Under the pieces are notes generated by a model, which was not told the origin of the DNA, did no database searches, and was given only the letters and a program-made list of their open reading frames with translations. Of a stretch of DNA of 64,000 nt, positions 48,733 to 60,195 are shown in pieces (position 1 is the stretch's first letter; the number at the start of each line of letters is the position of its first letter). The position numbers and the translations under genes were made by a program. Source of the DNA: Membranipora membranacea (lineage: Eukaryota; Bryozoa; Gymnolaemata; Cheilostomatida; Membraniporidae); contig OU612066.1 in NCBI GenBank assembly GCA_914767715.1, forward strand, positions 21,736,283-21,800,282. The letters are read 5' to 3'.

Positions 48733-50452
48733 CTAAATTTAGTTTTAGATATTTTGAGGTCATCCTATCACCATAAAGCTCACCACCATCAAGGCCGATG
48801 AACTTTATACTTCATAGAGTTCAACCAAGTTAAATCATTAACTGTTACTGTTACGTTACGTTAATGTCTGTATGTATTAATTAATAAGTGAGAACATGAA
48901 AACAGCTGCAACCAATTAACTAACCTTCATTGCTGAAGCTTCTGGTACTGAACTCTACTTGGGTCTTGGAGAGTGATGTTTGTCATAAAAAATTGCCGTG
49001 CTATTATTAATTATTATGGGAATTCTCTAGTCAATTTCAAATTATATAATTTATACCTCGCTTTATTAGTAGTGTCCCAAGGGGGTCTTTCAATTAAGAA
49101 CAGCAATCCAACAACCTGTAAGTGCCCGAGTCGAGAATGAGACTCCTTGCAGGTCAGACTCACTCCCAGAGTGTTCAATGGAATTATGGTGTTCACTCTT
49201 TTTAAATTAAACCTGTCCTGCTTGTGTGGGTCCCTGTTCCTGAATGGATACGCGAGTTTGTGTGTGTTTCGACCAAAACATACTGTGTGAAAAGATATTT
49301 TATAAAACAAATAATTATGTTTACCGCTTGGTTTCACCCAAAGACCCCTGCAGTGAAAGAATGAGAGAAAGAATGCGACAATGGAAGGCAGACAGATGAA
49401 AATAGCATACCTGCACTTTACCTATATGTATCGTCTTATAAACAGTCATCTGAAGTCTTTACCATTGAAAATGTGTGAAAACCACTGATACTTGATACAA
49501 TGACCAATTTTGCTAGGTCATCAGGATGTCACAGAGTCAGCGCAGTCTCTTCATCGGTAAAGTCAGCTTTTTCCCAGTCACGAGCGTCACTGGTGTACCA
49601 ATAATTTAAAATTTTCATTTACGACTTTATCACCAATTTTTATCATTACCTGTCATGCTTGTGTGTTTACAAAATGGGACATTTTCGTTGGCTCTACAAA
49701 ACTTTGTTTACAAAATTAATTTGAATGATTGGCTCAGGGAAAAATGTTGGTGTGGCTTTTTTTATGCATCATTTGGTGAAAAAGTCGTAAATGAAATTCT
49801 TGCATTAATGGTACACCAGTGACGCTCGTGAATGGGAAAAAGCTGACTTTACTGATGAAGAGGCTGTGCTGTCTTGAATACTTTTTCATATTGGCCAAAC
49901 TAGTAAGTTAGTATGGTTCTCACATATTTTGTGTAGAATATTTCTATAACTGCTGTTTTATTGTTTACACAGAGAATTAAAATGCAACCATGAATTTTTA
50001 ATATGTGGACCTTCTTTCACTCTTTTCATTCCCTCTCTCATTCTGGGCTGCAGAACATCTGTGGTTTCACCACAACTGTAAACTGACAAGTTATTTCTTG
50101 AGCGGCTATCGCCAGACTTTATGATTGAAAAATGCTAGTTTTGTTCTCTTTTAGACTCTTGATATGATTGACGCTTAATGTTTTAGAATAATGTCCATCT
50201 CATATTGAAGCCGAAATTCCTATGGTTGATATTATTTTATTGGGATAAAAATCTCAATTTTTTAACTTAAATTGATCACCTTTCAGTTATGTTAACATCT
50301 TGTGCGTTTGTGGTTACCTGGTGGTTTTTTCTTCCCTGAATATGCTAGGAAATTGAGAGTAAAATAAAGTGCATGGTGACCCTGACCCTGAGTTGACAAT
50401 GATAGTTTGCAGGCGGTATAATATTGATTGAAATTTGACTCGTTAGGCCCAG
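48733..50452. other. T3 3' flank and spacer
   Basis: The T 3' flank is shared with T1 up to about 49100. After that comes unique sequence containing a MITE (49538-49871, listed separately). No coding exon is supported. Short minus frames such as 49014-49337 are not conserved in T1. Confidence 0.4.
49538..49871. mobile_element. MITE with ~100-bp inverted repeats
   Basis: The left arm (49538-49640) and right arm (about 49775-49871) are reverse complements with scattered mismatches. They share TCACTGGTGTACCA, AAAGTCAGCTTTTTCCCA and CATTTACGACTTT. The centre is AT-rich without a frame. No obvious target duplication is visible. It is unrelated to the MITE at 3944. Confidence 0.75.
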
Positions 50453-50830
50453 TAAGCCTCAGATCCCATCATTCCTGACAAAGCAGAGGGTGAAAAGTAT
50501 GACCCTCACCAATGACCTCCCTGTGACCTCTGCTTCTGCCACTATCCCTCAACATGTAAGGATAATTCTCAAACTATCCTTTAAACTCTCCGCTAAGTAA
50601 CCTTGCAGCCATCTGTTAAAGAAAACTAACAGTAAGCAGAAGTACGGTAGTTCTCCCTACAGCTGTTAAATCTAAGGCTACATGATACACACTGGTCGCT
50701 TATACTACTAGAATGAGGATCTCTTTTTGCCAAATATTGTGTTGACAATGTTGTGCAACAACACTGGAATGTAAATCAAGCTTAAGGCCGAGCCCAATAA
50801 AGTTCTAAGTGCTGTCATGTTTTACTTTAG

Positions 50831-51070
50831 GTGATGAGCTTTCAGATGAGCCATTGGACAAGATTCTACACATACCACAACCAGATCTGCTGATGCTCAA
50901 AGATGACATCTCCATCAAACAGTCAATAAATTCAGTCACATTATGAAATCATTTTAATGTCCTTGACGTTCTGACGTCATAGATAGTGTTTAACATTTGC
51001 CACTAATGGTTTTAACTGTTTGTATTATCCATCTTTGTTATTTGTTTGTTTCTAGCAAAAATGTCCAATA
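50831..51070 (+). CDS. Possible 3' terminal exon of an unrecognised gene
   Basis: After TTTACTTTAG| there is a frame GDELSDEPLDKILHIPQPDL, then about 20 more residues and TGA at 50944-50946. AATAAA follows at about 51067, as expected for a short 3'UTR. An upstream exon-like block at 50453-50555 (CAG| ... CAACAT|GTAAGG) is open in one frame, but its phase does not join this one, and the phase-compatible frame has a stop. It is either a decayed gene or a gene whose other exons I missed. Confidence 0.3.
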
Positions 51071-51098
51071 AAAATTAAGGTGACTGTAGCCTGATATC

Positions 51099-51299
51099 TT
51101 ATTCACTCATTCGAAAGTTTTTGAGGGGATCTGTACCATCACTCCCCTCATCAGCTTCATCAGATTGGTTTATCGCAGTCGGCGCGTTGTCGTCTTTTGA
51201 TGCGATGTGTCGATATGAGACAGTAGTTGTGACGGCAAGAGTTTCCAATCTAGTAACATCGATGAGCAGATGAGTGTCATTGTACATAATCATTGTCTA
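51099..51299 (-). CDS. Possible terminal exon on the minus strand, acidic tail
   Basis: After CTTGTTTAG| a frame reads TMIMYNDTHLLIDVTRLETL and continues to an acidic end (NQSDEADEGSDGTD) and a TAA at 51099-51101. It is convergent with the possible plus-strand exon at 50831. It might belong with the cysteine-rich exon at 51460-51733, but I could not find a donor that joins them in phase. Confidence 0.3.
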
Positions 51300-51459
51300 A
51301 ACAAGGATGTCCTTTACATAAGGAATGTTATTCTTGGGTTGTTAGTACAGCTTGAGGTCTGGTTAATCCGGCAGTTATTAGTTTAGGAGGCATCTGGGGT
51401 GATACAGCGGCGACTTGCCAGGGATAGACTAGGGGGCAGTTTTGATAACAGATAGGCTT

Positions 51460-51733
51460 TCATTGAGTAGTCAGGAGTGGAGTGTTAGAGACATGAATGG
51501 CTGATCGGTCCTGGTAATCTGATCCGCAGCAGCACAAGTACCCATTGACAGCAAGCAGACAACAAGACCACCCCGGGCAGCGACACCCGCCGTGACAACA
51601 GTGGCTAGCGTGTGTTCTCCCGGTGCCACCGCACACATAGTAGCAAAGAACTAACATTAATCCTAATCCTAACCACCAACCCGCCCAGTACAAGATTGAC
51701 AGATGCGACGCACCTGTTCCTAGTGCCTCTGGG
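51460..51733 (-). CDS. Possible exon: membrane segment plus cysteine-rich tail
   Basis: After ATATCCCAG| on the minus strand the frame reads LGTGASHLSILYWAGWWLGL, with a hydrophobic run (GLGLMLVLCYYVC). A cysteine-dense tail follows (HCCHGGCRCPGWSCCLL, YLCCCGSD), then a stop after TPLLTTQ. The layout (one membrane span, juxtamembrane cysteines that could be acylated or bind metal) is seen in several small membrane-protein families, but I recognise none. It is absent from the T1-X2 spacer. No start exon was found. Confidence 0.35.
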
Positions 51734-51817
51734 ATATGATATCAAAAATGTATTACGAGGGCTGTGAGTATGAAGTCAGTAGGTGGATATACTGCCAGGT
51801 CAGTCTAGTTGTGTCAC

Positions 51818-52744
51818 TTATAGGTCAGAGAATCTATGTGTACTCGGGTTAAGGTACCTGTGAACTCGATATTTAAAGGAGTACTTTTTCACATTGGTGT
51901 TCACAAGACCCTGTACAGGCCCGACACGTGTGTCATGTTCTGATTTGTGGGTAGCCGCTGCCTTCTCCGATTCGACTGCAGCATTACCTGAAATAATCTT
52001 GAAATACATTTTCAGATCAGCATGATGCCTACGTTCAGCAAGGATCTGCCGTCCGGATCGATTCATCAGGTCTGATATTGTCTCCCGTTTTTGTTTACTG
52101 AAGGTCCACCTAAACGCTTTCCTGTTTATGGCCTCAAGAACATCAATATGCTTAGTCTTAAAGGGTGACCATGACGGGGTAGCAAACTCAAGTATTGGTC
52201 TACATATTGTTTTATAGGCTGTCATACGTGTTTTTGGTCTGGCCTTTTTTAAGTTTCTCATGAGCAGGTGAAGGACATTTGTGGCTTTCTTGCCAATTTC
52301 CTGGATATGCCTGTCAAAGGATAAACGTGAATCAATTAGAACACCAAGGTACTTAACACATGTAACTTGTGAGAGGTTACTGTTATTGAATTTTAAGGTT
52401 GGAGGTGTAGTGGTACTATTTCGAGTGATTCTGATGTGTGCACACTTCAACACATTGAAAAACATCTGCCAAGTGTGAGCCCACTCCGACAAGTTATTCA
52501 GATCTTCCTGTAGTTGAAACTCATCCAATGAGGTTTGCACCTGTTTGTAGATAAGATAATCATCAGCAAATAAGCGAAGATTACATGAGTTTATACATGA
52601 CGGCATATCGTTTATGAATATTAAAAACAATAAGGGACCTAGCACACTACCCTGTGGCACTCCAGAGATGAGGTTTCTAGGAGAAGACTTAGACCCATTT
52701 ACTGTCACTGACAGAGACCTGTTGGATAACCAGTTTTCACTCCC
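51818..52744 (-). mobile_element. 5'-truncated non-LTR retrotransposon reverse transcriptase
   Basis: A single open frame of about 309 codons, closed upstream by a stop at 52745-52747, holds RT motifs: GVPQGSVLGPLLFLIFINDM, LFADDYLIYK with the FADD catalytic pair, and KYLGVLIDSRLSF. A C-terminal region follows (RPILEFATPSWSPF, ENL-type tail YSFKYRVHRYLN). Only the second half of the RT and its tail remain; fingers, endonuclease and ORF1 are missing, as in normal 5' truncation. The type is Jockey/CR1/I-like judging from the motifs; the clade is not assigned. The frame is undamaged, so the insertion is fairly recent. It lies only in the T3-X4 spacer. Confidence 0.9.
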
Positions 52745-52747
52745 CTA

Positions 52748-54398
52748 ATATTTGGAATGCTCTGTACGTGCTGTTGCGTGGGCATCTAGGGAGCATGCCA
52801 GGCCTGCAGGGGGCCTGAGTTGTGAAAGTGTTTGTTTGAATCATGTAGGTTTAATAAGGATAAGGATTGTCCAATATATCTGTCTTTTAGTTGCACTTTA
52901 ACGCAATTTTTGTAAATTCTGCGGAGAAGGTTAAAAGGGTTTGAATGGTCAGGGTGTGTTGGTTGATCTTCTCACCTAATGATTGTTACCCACCTTTGGT
53001 GAATGTAGTGGAGATGTCAGTGATCATGTCTATATCTATCCAAGTTTGATCAGGGAGTATGGGATATACCCTCTCTGGTTTATATAATCAGGTTACAAGA
53101 CACTAAAGTAATATATTTCTGGATTGTGAACAGACAATTCTCGTTTATACATATTTTCGCTGACCATAACAAAAACTCATTTATATAGCCGATTTTGGAG
53201 ATTATTCACTGTTTTTTTTTGCCATTTTTAATCCTGCTTGCGTCCCATTAGTTCCCAAAATTCTCTAATTTCATCTATTAGAGGTACCATTTCAACCCCG
53301 AATCACCCCAAAAAACACAGCATTATTGCAAACTTAGGGTAGTCAGCTGACTAGAAAACTATTTGATACTGCAATCAGTTCGAAAAGAGATTGCCAAATA
53401 TGTGATGGTGTATGCACATCATATCATAGATATTGTCCAGCTTCCTCGTGTAATGATGGGTACAATACAATAAAAAACGAACTAGGCCATACAATGTAGT
53501 TCTTATCCACAACAATAAAGTTTAGTACAAAGTACTCTGAGTCAGTCATTTTGTTATGATTGAGAATCCCTCTATTTTTCAGGAAAAATCTGAAGCAGAA
53601 GGATATATATCTAATCAAATATAACTTGGTAGGCCTCTGTTTGACCTGTAGGGATTTCAAAACAGAGGCACAGATTACGAGATTCATCACGATGACTTAA
53701 CTCAAAATTATACAAACTATTAGGACCAAAGAAAAGTGTTTTGGTTTGTCACGGAATCACTTCTAATCACGGATTATACGACAGCTCCAGCGTGGATTAT
53801 TCATCAAGACACTACAGTTATACTGCTAACTATAATAGGAGTTTATGAATATCAGATAGTACATGATAAAACATGAGCTCTATATGACTCTCATCTCCCA
53901 AAGATACGAAACAAAAATCAGGATATTAATGATGTATAAGATCAGTCCGGAATTAGTTCTACTCTTGGATTATGTGGCTGCTCCTGTATGGATTATTCTT
54001 CAAGATTTTTCAGCTGTATCGGAATAACAAGAGATGACAATGCACTCAGACCTCTATGTCAGTACACCCGCACAGCTTTGGTGAGTTTCGGCTTTAACCC
54101 CTTACACTTTCAATCCAAGATAGCTTATTTGGCTTTCCATAATTTTTTGTATTGGAACAGTAAAACACATGCAAAAAAATGACTGAAGCTGCAAAATGGA
54201 AATTAACACGGTACGCATCTAACCAATAATGCATTGAAATATTGGAAACAAAATTGTAATCAACACAGCCATGAAGATATGTATAATGGAAAGACGCATC
54301 GAATATTCAATAAGAAAACTACACAAAAACTGGACCATGAACATAAAATAGCCTGTGAGCAAGCATGAGTGTAAACATATTTTATATATAGGGAGACA
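52748..54398. other. Spacer and X4 3' flank
   Basis: From about 53205 it aligns with 13670-14785 beside X2. The frame that is open at 14039-14242 in block 1 is interrupted here by a one-base difference, so it is not treated as a gene. No other gene is supported. Confidence 0.45.
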
Positions 54399-57300
54399 CT
54401 ATGAGATAATCCTGCTTAGAGTTTTTCTCACAAAACTCTTGACAATCTTAAAACATTTGGTAACTCTTCTCTTTATACCATGCTGAACTCCGCGCGTAGC
54501 CGATATCTTGGTAGTAGACTGAGACCGTTTCTCACAGACTCCTAATTTATCACTAGAAGTATCACACAGAATTTGAGAGCTTTCCTGCTGCACAAATGTA
54601 GCTGGCTCAGGTTCTATTTCCTCATCAGTTTCGCATATCGTTTCTCCTGATTCTGAAATAAGGTTAAAGTTTGCCCTCCATCACTGCTATAGTATGTTTG
54701 TTTATCGATTTCACTACCTCTGGTTCAAAGATTGACAGACCCAATCTAGTGGTCATTGTTGAGTTCATGATTAAAGCTTGGCAAAAGGACACATATTTTC
54801 GTTATCCTTCTTCCATGTGACAGAAATTACCAGTTCTAATTAAATGTTTAAAAGTTTCTCACTCAACCTGAGGAACTGTAAGGGTATCATTCTGTTGCTC
54901 CTGTATTTTACTCTCCAACCCATCTTCAGAATATACGATTTCAGCTCTGTAAAATAGAAGTTCACTAGTTAAAAATCACTGTGTTCATTTGTTGTGGGGG
55001 GACAGCTCATAATACTGATGTTTCCCCCTTTTCAGATTTTCAAAGTATATATTGTTCATTGGCATTAGTGATTGGCTGGTTGCTTCATAGTGATTATGAT
55101 GAAAATGAGGATAAATGGTATCACTGTTTACTACAGATCATATGTGTGGTCAGCTCGGAAGTAAATATCAATTAGGGGAACAAAATGTATCATAGCCTGG
55201 ATTCTCTCATGAGATAAGGCAACCGTAACATTATCATGAGTGTTTTCCATTAAACTACATTGATGCCTTTTATTATCTCGCGGCTTGATTGAAAGTGTGA
55301 TTGGCACATTGACAATGTGCGGAATGTTTTGCAAAATACTCATTGAAACTTACACGAAATGGACCTTTGAGATGGTCTGGTAAAATAGTGTCGAGAGTGA
55401 CATATCTTGATTTTCTAGCTGCGTCAATTCATTGGTGAACTCAAGGAGGCTTAGATTCAATGGCGTTTCTAATTCATTGTCGGGATAATCAAAGCCTTCA
55501 TCGTGCAGAGATGACCTGTTCATCAAATCATTCTCCACGCTTTGCCAGATGGATGTATCAAATACTCCAGGTCTAGAAAATAGCACAGAAATAAATAACC
55601 AAATTATATAGTGATCAAGAGCAGACAAGTCAGTTGTCTATTTGTTATCAGTTCCCAATTTGGGACATATTTCCATCGTGTCTTTTTGATTTTTGGATAG
55701 AGTTGATTTGGGTACATGTTAGGAGAGGTATGCCTATAAGAGACATCCAAATCACATCACTGATTGGACGCTTATTCAGCTCTGGTCTAAGTGCTCAGAC
55801 TCCAAGGCGCAGGGAGTTACTTGCGCACGCTATCAAAGTAGAGGGAGAGGAGTTTGATAGCATGCGCAAGTAACTCCCTGCGCCTTGGAGTCTGAGCACT
55901 TAGACTAATTTAGCTCACATCATACTAAGTTCAATATTAGTATGATATAAAGATAAAAATGCAAGCTTTTGCCCGAAAAAGCGATTTTTTAGGGGTATAA
56001 CTATAAGTTGTCTTCGTATTGTGAAAGTGAAGACAATCCTTAAACTTTTTATATCATATTATTTATTGACAACTGTCATATTCCTATCGGCTGGGGATGA
56101 AAGCTTTCACAATTCCAGTCAGTTGCATGCAGCTTGCTAGTGCGCTGATCTATCTGAATTTGGGTCTCAGCTGTAGTATGATATAAAGAAGAAAAAAACG
56201 AATACAAGTGACTAGTAGAACATCATTAAATACGCACCTCACATCATGTACCATATTTTGATCAGTCGGGATCTTCAATGACGAGACTTGATCATTAATT
56301 TCAAGAGAATCTTCTACTAAGTGATTGAGGCTGTCGGTGAGCCGGTTAGTAAATAGTGTGTCTGTAGTGGTCTCTTCATCACATGAGAAAGGAAACTCAG
56401 TGACCAAGATGTCTGTAAATCAGAGAATGTAAGAACTAATGTGCTAAATATCATATATCACTATCGATGCCCCATTTTAAGTAGATGTATCTCAATGAAA
56501 ACGAACGAGATAAAAAAATCTGAACTCTTGTTCTGCAATATTGTACTTGATATTTCTATCGGGCTGGGATCCCTCTGCAATCACTCAATGAGGAGCTATA
56601 CATCTATATCAGTGTTGTCTTGCAATGAGTGCATGGTTCATTCGCAATTCAATTAAATTCTGCAATTATAATCATAAAATGCTTCAGCGTTGAAAATTAG
56701 AATTAGCAAGTAGCAAAAATTGGCATAGCAGTGGATAGATAACTTCCAAATAACAATTATGTCCTTTAGATTAGGGTATTTACCATCAGAGAATTCACAC
56801 ATCTGATCTTCATCCCAGAAACTTCCCTCCTCAGACCTGTATCCTGCATCTGATTCTGAAATCAAATACGTTTTGATATGTTTCTAACATGAATTTGTTA
56901 TCAATGTTTGAACTTTTGAATTGAGTGCGATCTAAACCATGTCTATTCTTCTATAGCTGACTACTGGACAGTTCCTTTGGGCCGAGTTTGCTTCCAAGTT
57001 GGGAACATTATGTCTTAATTCTTTTCAATGACAAAATCAGCAGCTTCAAAGCTTCATATAAACAACATAATGACTGTTATTCAAGATCAACAAATTTCAG
57101 TTTCCCCTAATTGAGACTCACCTTTCTGACTTTTTACATGAGAATGCATCCTCATGATCACTCACATCCGGCTGCTGTCCCTTGTGATCACCATCGATAT
57201 CACTCCACAACCTCAGGCTAACTACCTCACAACTACTACAATGATTGAAATGTATAATATGTGATTCAACTCTCACTCATAGAGCCACCTAGTACAAGTA

Positions 57301-57623
57301 GTATCACTACTACTTGTACTACTTAATCATTGTGCCGTTGCGCTCTCAGAAGGCAGCGATTGAATCATCTTTGATGGCGTAACGCTGCTGATGACACATC
57401 ATCTTTGGTAAAAATCTGATGGACCCTTTTTAGCATTTTACAATCATGGCATTATCGTTTTTAAATAAGTGCACTCATGAATGAAATCTGAATATTTAAA
57501 GCTTTTCCCCTAGCTCTAACAAATTGCAAAACCATTGCAAAAGTAATTAAAACTTTCCTACTATCAGTTTAATAACAGCAGTAATGAGAATAACGAGTAC
57601 ACTTACATGGCAGTTCTGTACAT
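54399..57623 (-). pseudogene. Gene X copy 4 (orphan acidic protein), frameshift and broken donor
   Basis: Exons are E1 57607-57623, E2 57122-57215 region, E3 56784-56855, E4 56238-56412, E5 55354-55572, E6 54867-54946 and E7 54399-54652. E2 has one extra A in an AAAAAG run compared with X2 and X3, shifting the frame. The E6 donor reads CAG|GTTGAG instead of CAGG|GTGAGT, so the original GT is lost and any use of the neighbouring GT changes phase. The E4 acceptor has moved 9 nt into the exon, which keeps the frame. E7 keeps the basic C-terminal frame (GVQHGIKRRVTKCFKIVKSF) as in X1. No family is recognised. It is probably nonfunctional as a full-length gene. Confidence 0.6.
55783..55907. mobile_element. 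Foldback element, copy in X4
   Basis: This is the same 125-bp hairpin as at 16143, at the same intron position, flanked by ATTCAGCTC and ATTTAGCTC. The arms have three mismatches (ends, loop edge and one C/T), so it has drifted slightly more than the X2 copy. Confidence 0.85.
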
Positions 57624-58522
57624 TTCTTTTTGTTGATATTATTTGTTATATGAACAGAAGTTCTCGTAGATATCACTTAGATTTATTTATAGCTTTTGAC
57701 AGAGAATAACAGAAACACAGCTTGTTCAGTCAGTCACTATTTTCTGATTGTTGCGCTCAACCTTCAGTCATCATTGTGTTAAATGTTGTGTCCTGGCGCA
57801 TCTCCTTCAATTGTTGGCCATTTCGAATTGAAATCATTATTGTTCATTATTATATAAGTTATCCTCTCGTTATGATTGTGATAGTAATAATAACTAAATA
57901 TATGACATCGTACAACTGCAGCAAGGAGTTATATAAATAAACCATACTTTGAGATGCTAAACTTTTGACTTATATGCAGTGAACAGTGATAAAAAAAAAA
58001 TGTGTAAAATGTAGGTGATCGGTAGGGTGAGTGTGGCCAGCGGTTTTAAGGGTTAAGGCGTAAGGCTTTTTATTTTATGTTGGTAAAGTTTGATAGAGGA
58101 TTTGAAAGAACAATGACTCAAATTGTATGACCACACACGGATTTGGCTCTTGGCTCTTCGGTATGCAGCTTGAATTTATAATCCTAATTAATGATTTTTT
58201 TTTTACACTTACTACCACTAAAAAATCTCAATTTTTCAGTCTGTAGTAGGGAAGCTTCACCATTGTGAATTACAAATCAAATCTCCAACCATAAATTACA
58301 AATAATTAAAGAGATCTGGTGTAAGTTTTTCGGGTGCGATGATACAAAATACAGTAAGAAAATCCAACTTGTTTTCTCAGGACATTCGTCCAATATATTA
58401 TTTCCTCACAAAACACCATCATCACAGAATCTTTGTTATCTTGTGCTAAACAAGATCAGAAGTCTAGCAGGGAATTCTATAAAACAAGTGATCAACTATT
58501 ACTGTGATTGCTGCTTGACTCA
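57624..58522. other. X4 upstream region
   Basis: This is conserved with 18164-19062 upstream of X2 and presumably includes the X promoter. No gene is seen. Confidence 0.4.
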
Positions 58523-58885
58523 GTCGGATATGTATATACATCACAGCTGTGCATGCATATACTCGGATATGTATATACATATACATATACATATACGTAT
58601 ATACAAAAATATATATATATACATGTAGCTTAGATATGCATATACATCACAGCTGTGTATGCATATACATCACAGCTGTGTATGCATATACTCGGATATG
58701 TATATACATAAACACATACATTTGTACATATATATATATATATATACGTAGCTGGGATATACATATACAGCACAGCTGTGTATGCATGTACTCGGATATG
58801 TTTATACATATACACATACTTATGTACATATATATATATATATACTTAGCTCGGATATACATATACAGCACAGCTGCTGTGCTCA
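58523..58885. repeat. AT-rich satellite with palindromic cores, copy 2
   Basis: It has the same CACAGCTGTG/GTATGCATATAC units as 19063-19425, with different (AT)n lengths and a rearranged first unit. The Y/I-rich frames on both strands are artefacts of the repeat. Confidence 0.85.
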
Positions 58886-59584
58886 CAAGCACAAACCTGC
58901 AATATATGCTGGTCGGTGTGAGATAAAATGAGGGTAGTAGTATGAATAACGGCTATTTGTATAGAACCCAGTCTGAGCCACAAATCAACGTGTCTTGTCA
59001 GCCATAGAAGACTTTTGAATTAATGAGCAGCAACAACCTTTTCGACAACGGTCAATTCGAAACGGTCAATTTAATGGAGTAACACTTGCAGGTGCGCTGC
59101 AGAACCTTGAGAATCATGAGCTGTCTGGGGGGACGCGGATAGGTCAAAGCTGATTATTTCATGAAATGAGGTTACAATAATTATCACTACGGAAAAGAAT
59201 AATGTGTAAACATAATAAAAATAACAGTAAATATAACTAATATTGACATGCAATGTGGACGTCAGTTATTGCATTTATCATCTCTAGGAGCCCAGAATCG
59301 GCAGAAAAAGTTTGGGCATAGAAAAGGCTGTAAGATTTGCGCAGCCGCAGATCTATTCTGCCTAATGTAATGACAAAACATTTTGCAGTAAACACTGACA
59401 ACTAGCAAACCAAGCTGACCCCACTAGTTGTGTTCTGACACACCTAGGGATCACTTTGCAGAACTCAATGAAGATGGTGGTGTTTAGATCCGGCTTACCT
59501 AAAAAATAATAGTTATTACTTGCAGTAGGGGTTTTTCGCATTGCATAGTAGTGCTGACCGCTGAGGGTAAATGACTGTACTGTA

Positions 59585-60195
59585 CCGTAATACCTCACCT
59601 ATAAGTCACCAGACTTATAAGTGAATCACCCCCCTCAGATAAAATAAAAATGCTCCAGTTATAAGACACCCCACAGCTATAAGCCACCCCACAGCTATAA
59701 GCCACCCCACAGCTACAAGCCACCCCACAGCTATAAGACACCATGTCTTATAAGTGAATCATATCAGTAGTTGATGTTTGGAAGCTCTCCATCTTTGAAT
59801 CAAGCGTCTATTAATGTTCAATTCCCATGCAGTCTTGTCAAGGTTGTTATTCTTTTCAACTGTTCTCAATACTTTCAGTTTCTGCTGAATGGTGTATGAG
59901 GTTCTTGGCATGTTTTATTTATTTTGAAAGACTGTGAGAGAGATATGATATGCTGATTGTTGAAAAATTTGAATTTTGTGGCACACATTCACTCACTACA
60001 AATGAGTAGTTTGGGAAAAAACCTGCCCTCAGAGGGTTTCGAACTCGCAACTTCATGCTTGCAAGTCGCACACTGAGCTATACAGCTTCGGTGATTGTAA
60101 GAGGTTTCAGTCCAAATGATAGTCGTGTCTATATGCTACTCTCTTAGAGCCGCCTTCACTTATAAATCGCCCAATCTATAGGTGAGGGATTACGG
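59585..60195. mobile_element. Pogo/Tigger-like element, copy 2, with expanded minisatellite
   Basis: The TIRs CCGTAATACCTCACC and GGTGAGGGATTACGG lie between TA dinucleotides. The inner minisatellite (59655-59745) has four to five units of about 19 bp (CTATAAGCCACCCCACAG type) compared with about two in block 1, with a new ACA/CCA variant spread through the array. A tRNA-like sequence lies at 60032-60087 on the minus strand. Confidence 0.65.

Noticed and set aside
50453-50555. Exon-like block KPQIPSFLTKQRVK with GTAAGG donor
   Set aside because: Its phase does not connect to the next plausible exon, and the phase-compatible frame has a stop; mentioned with 50831-51070 only.
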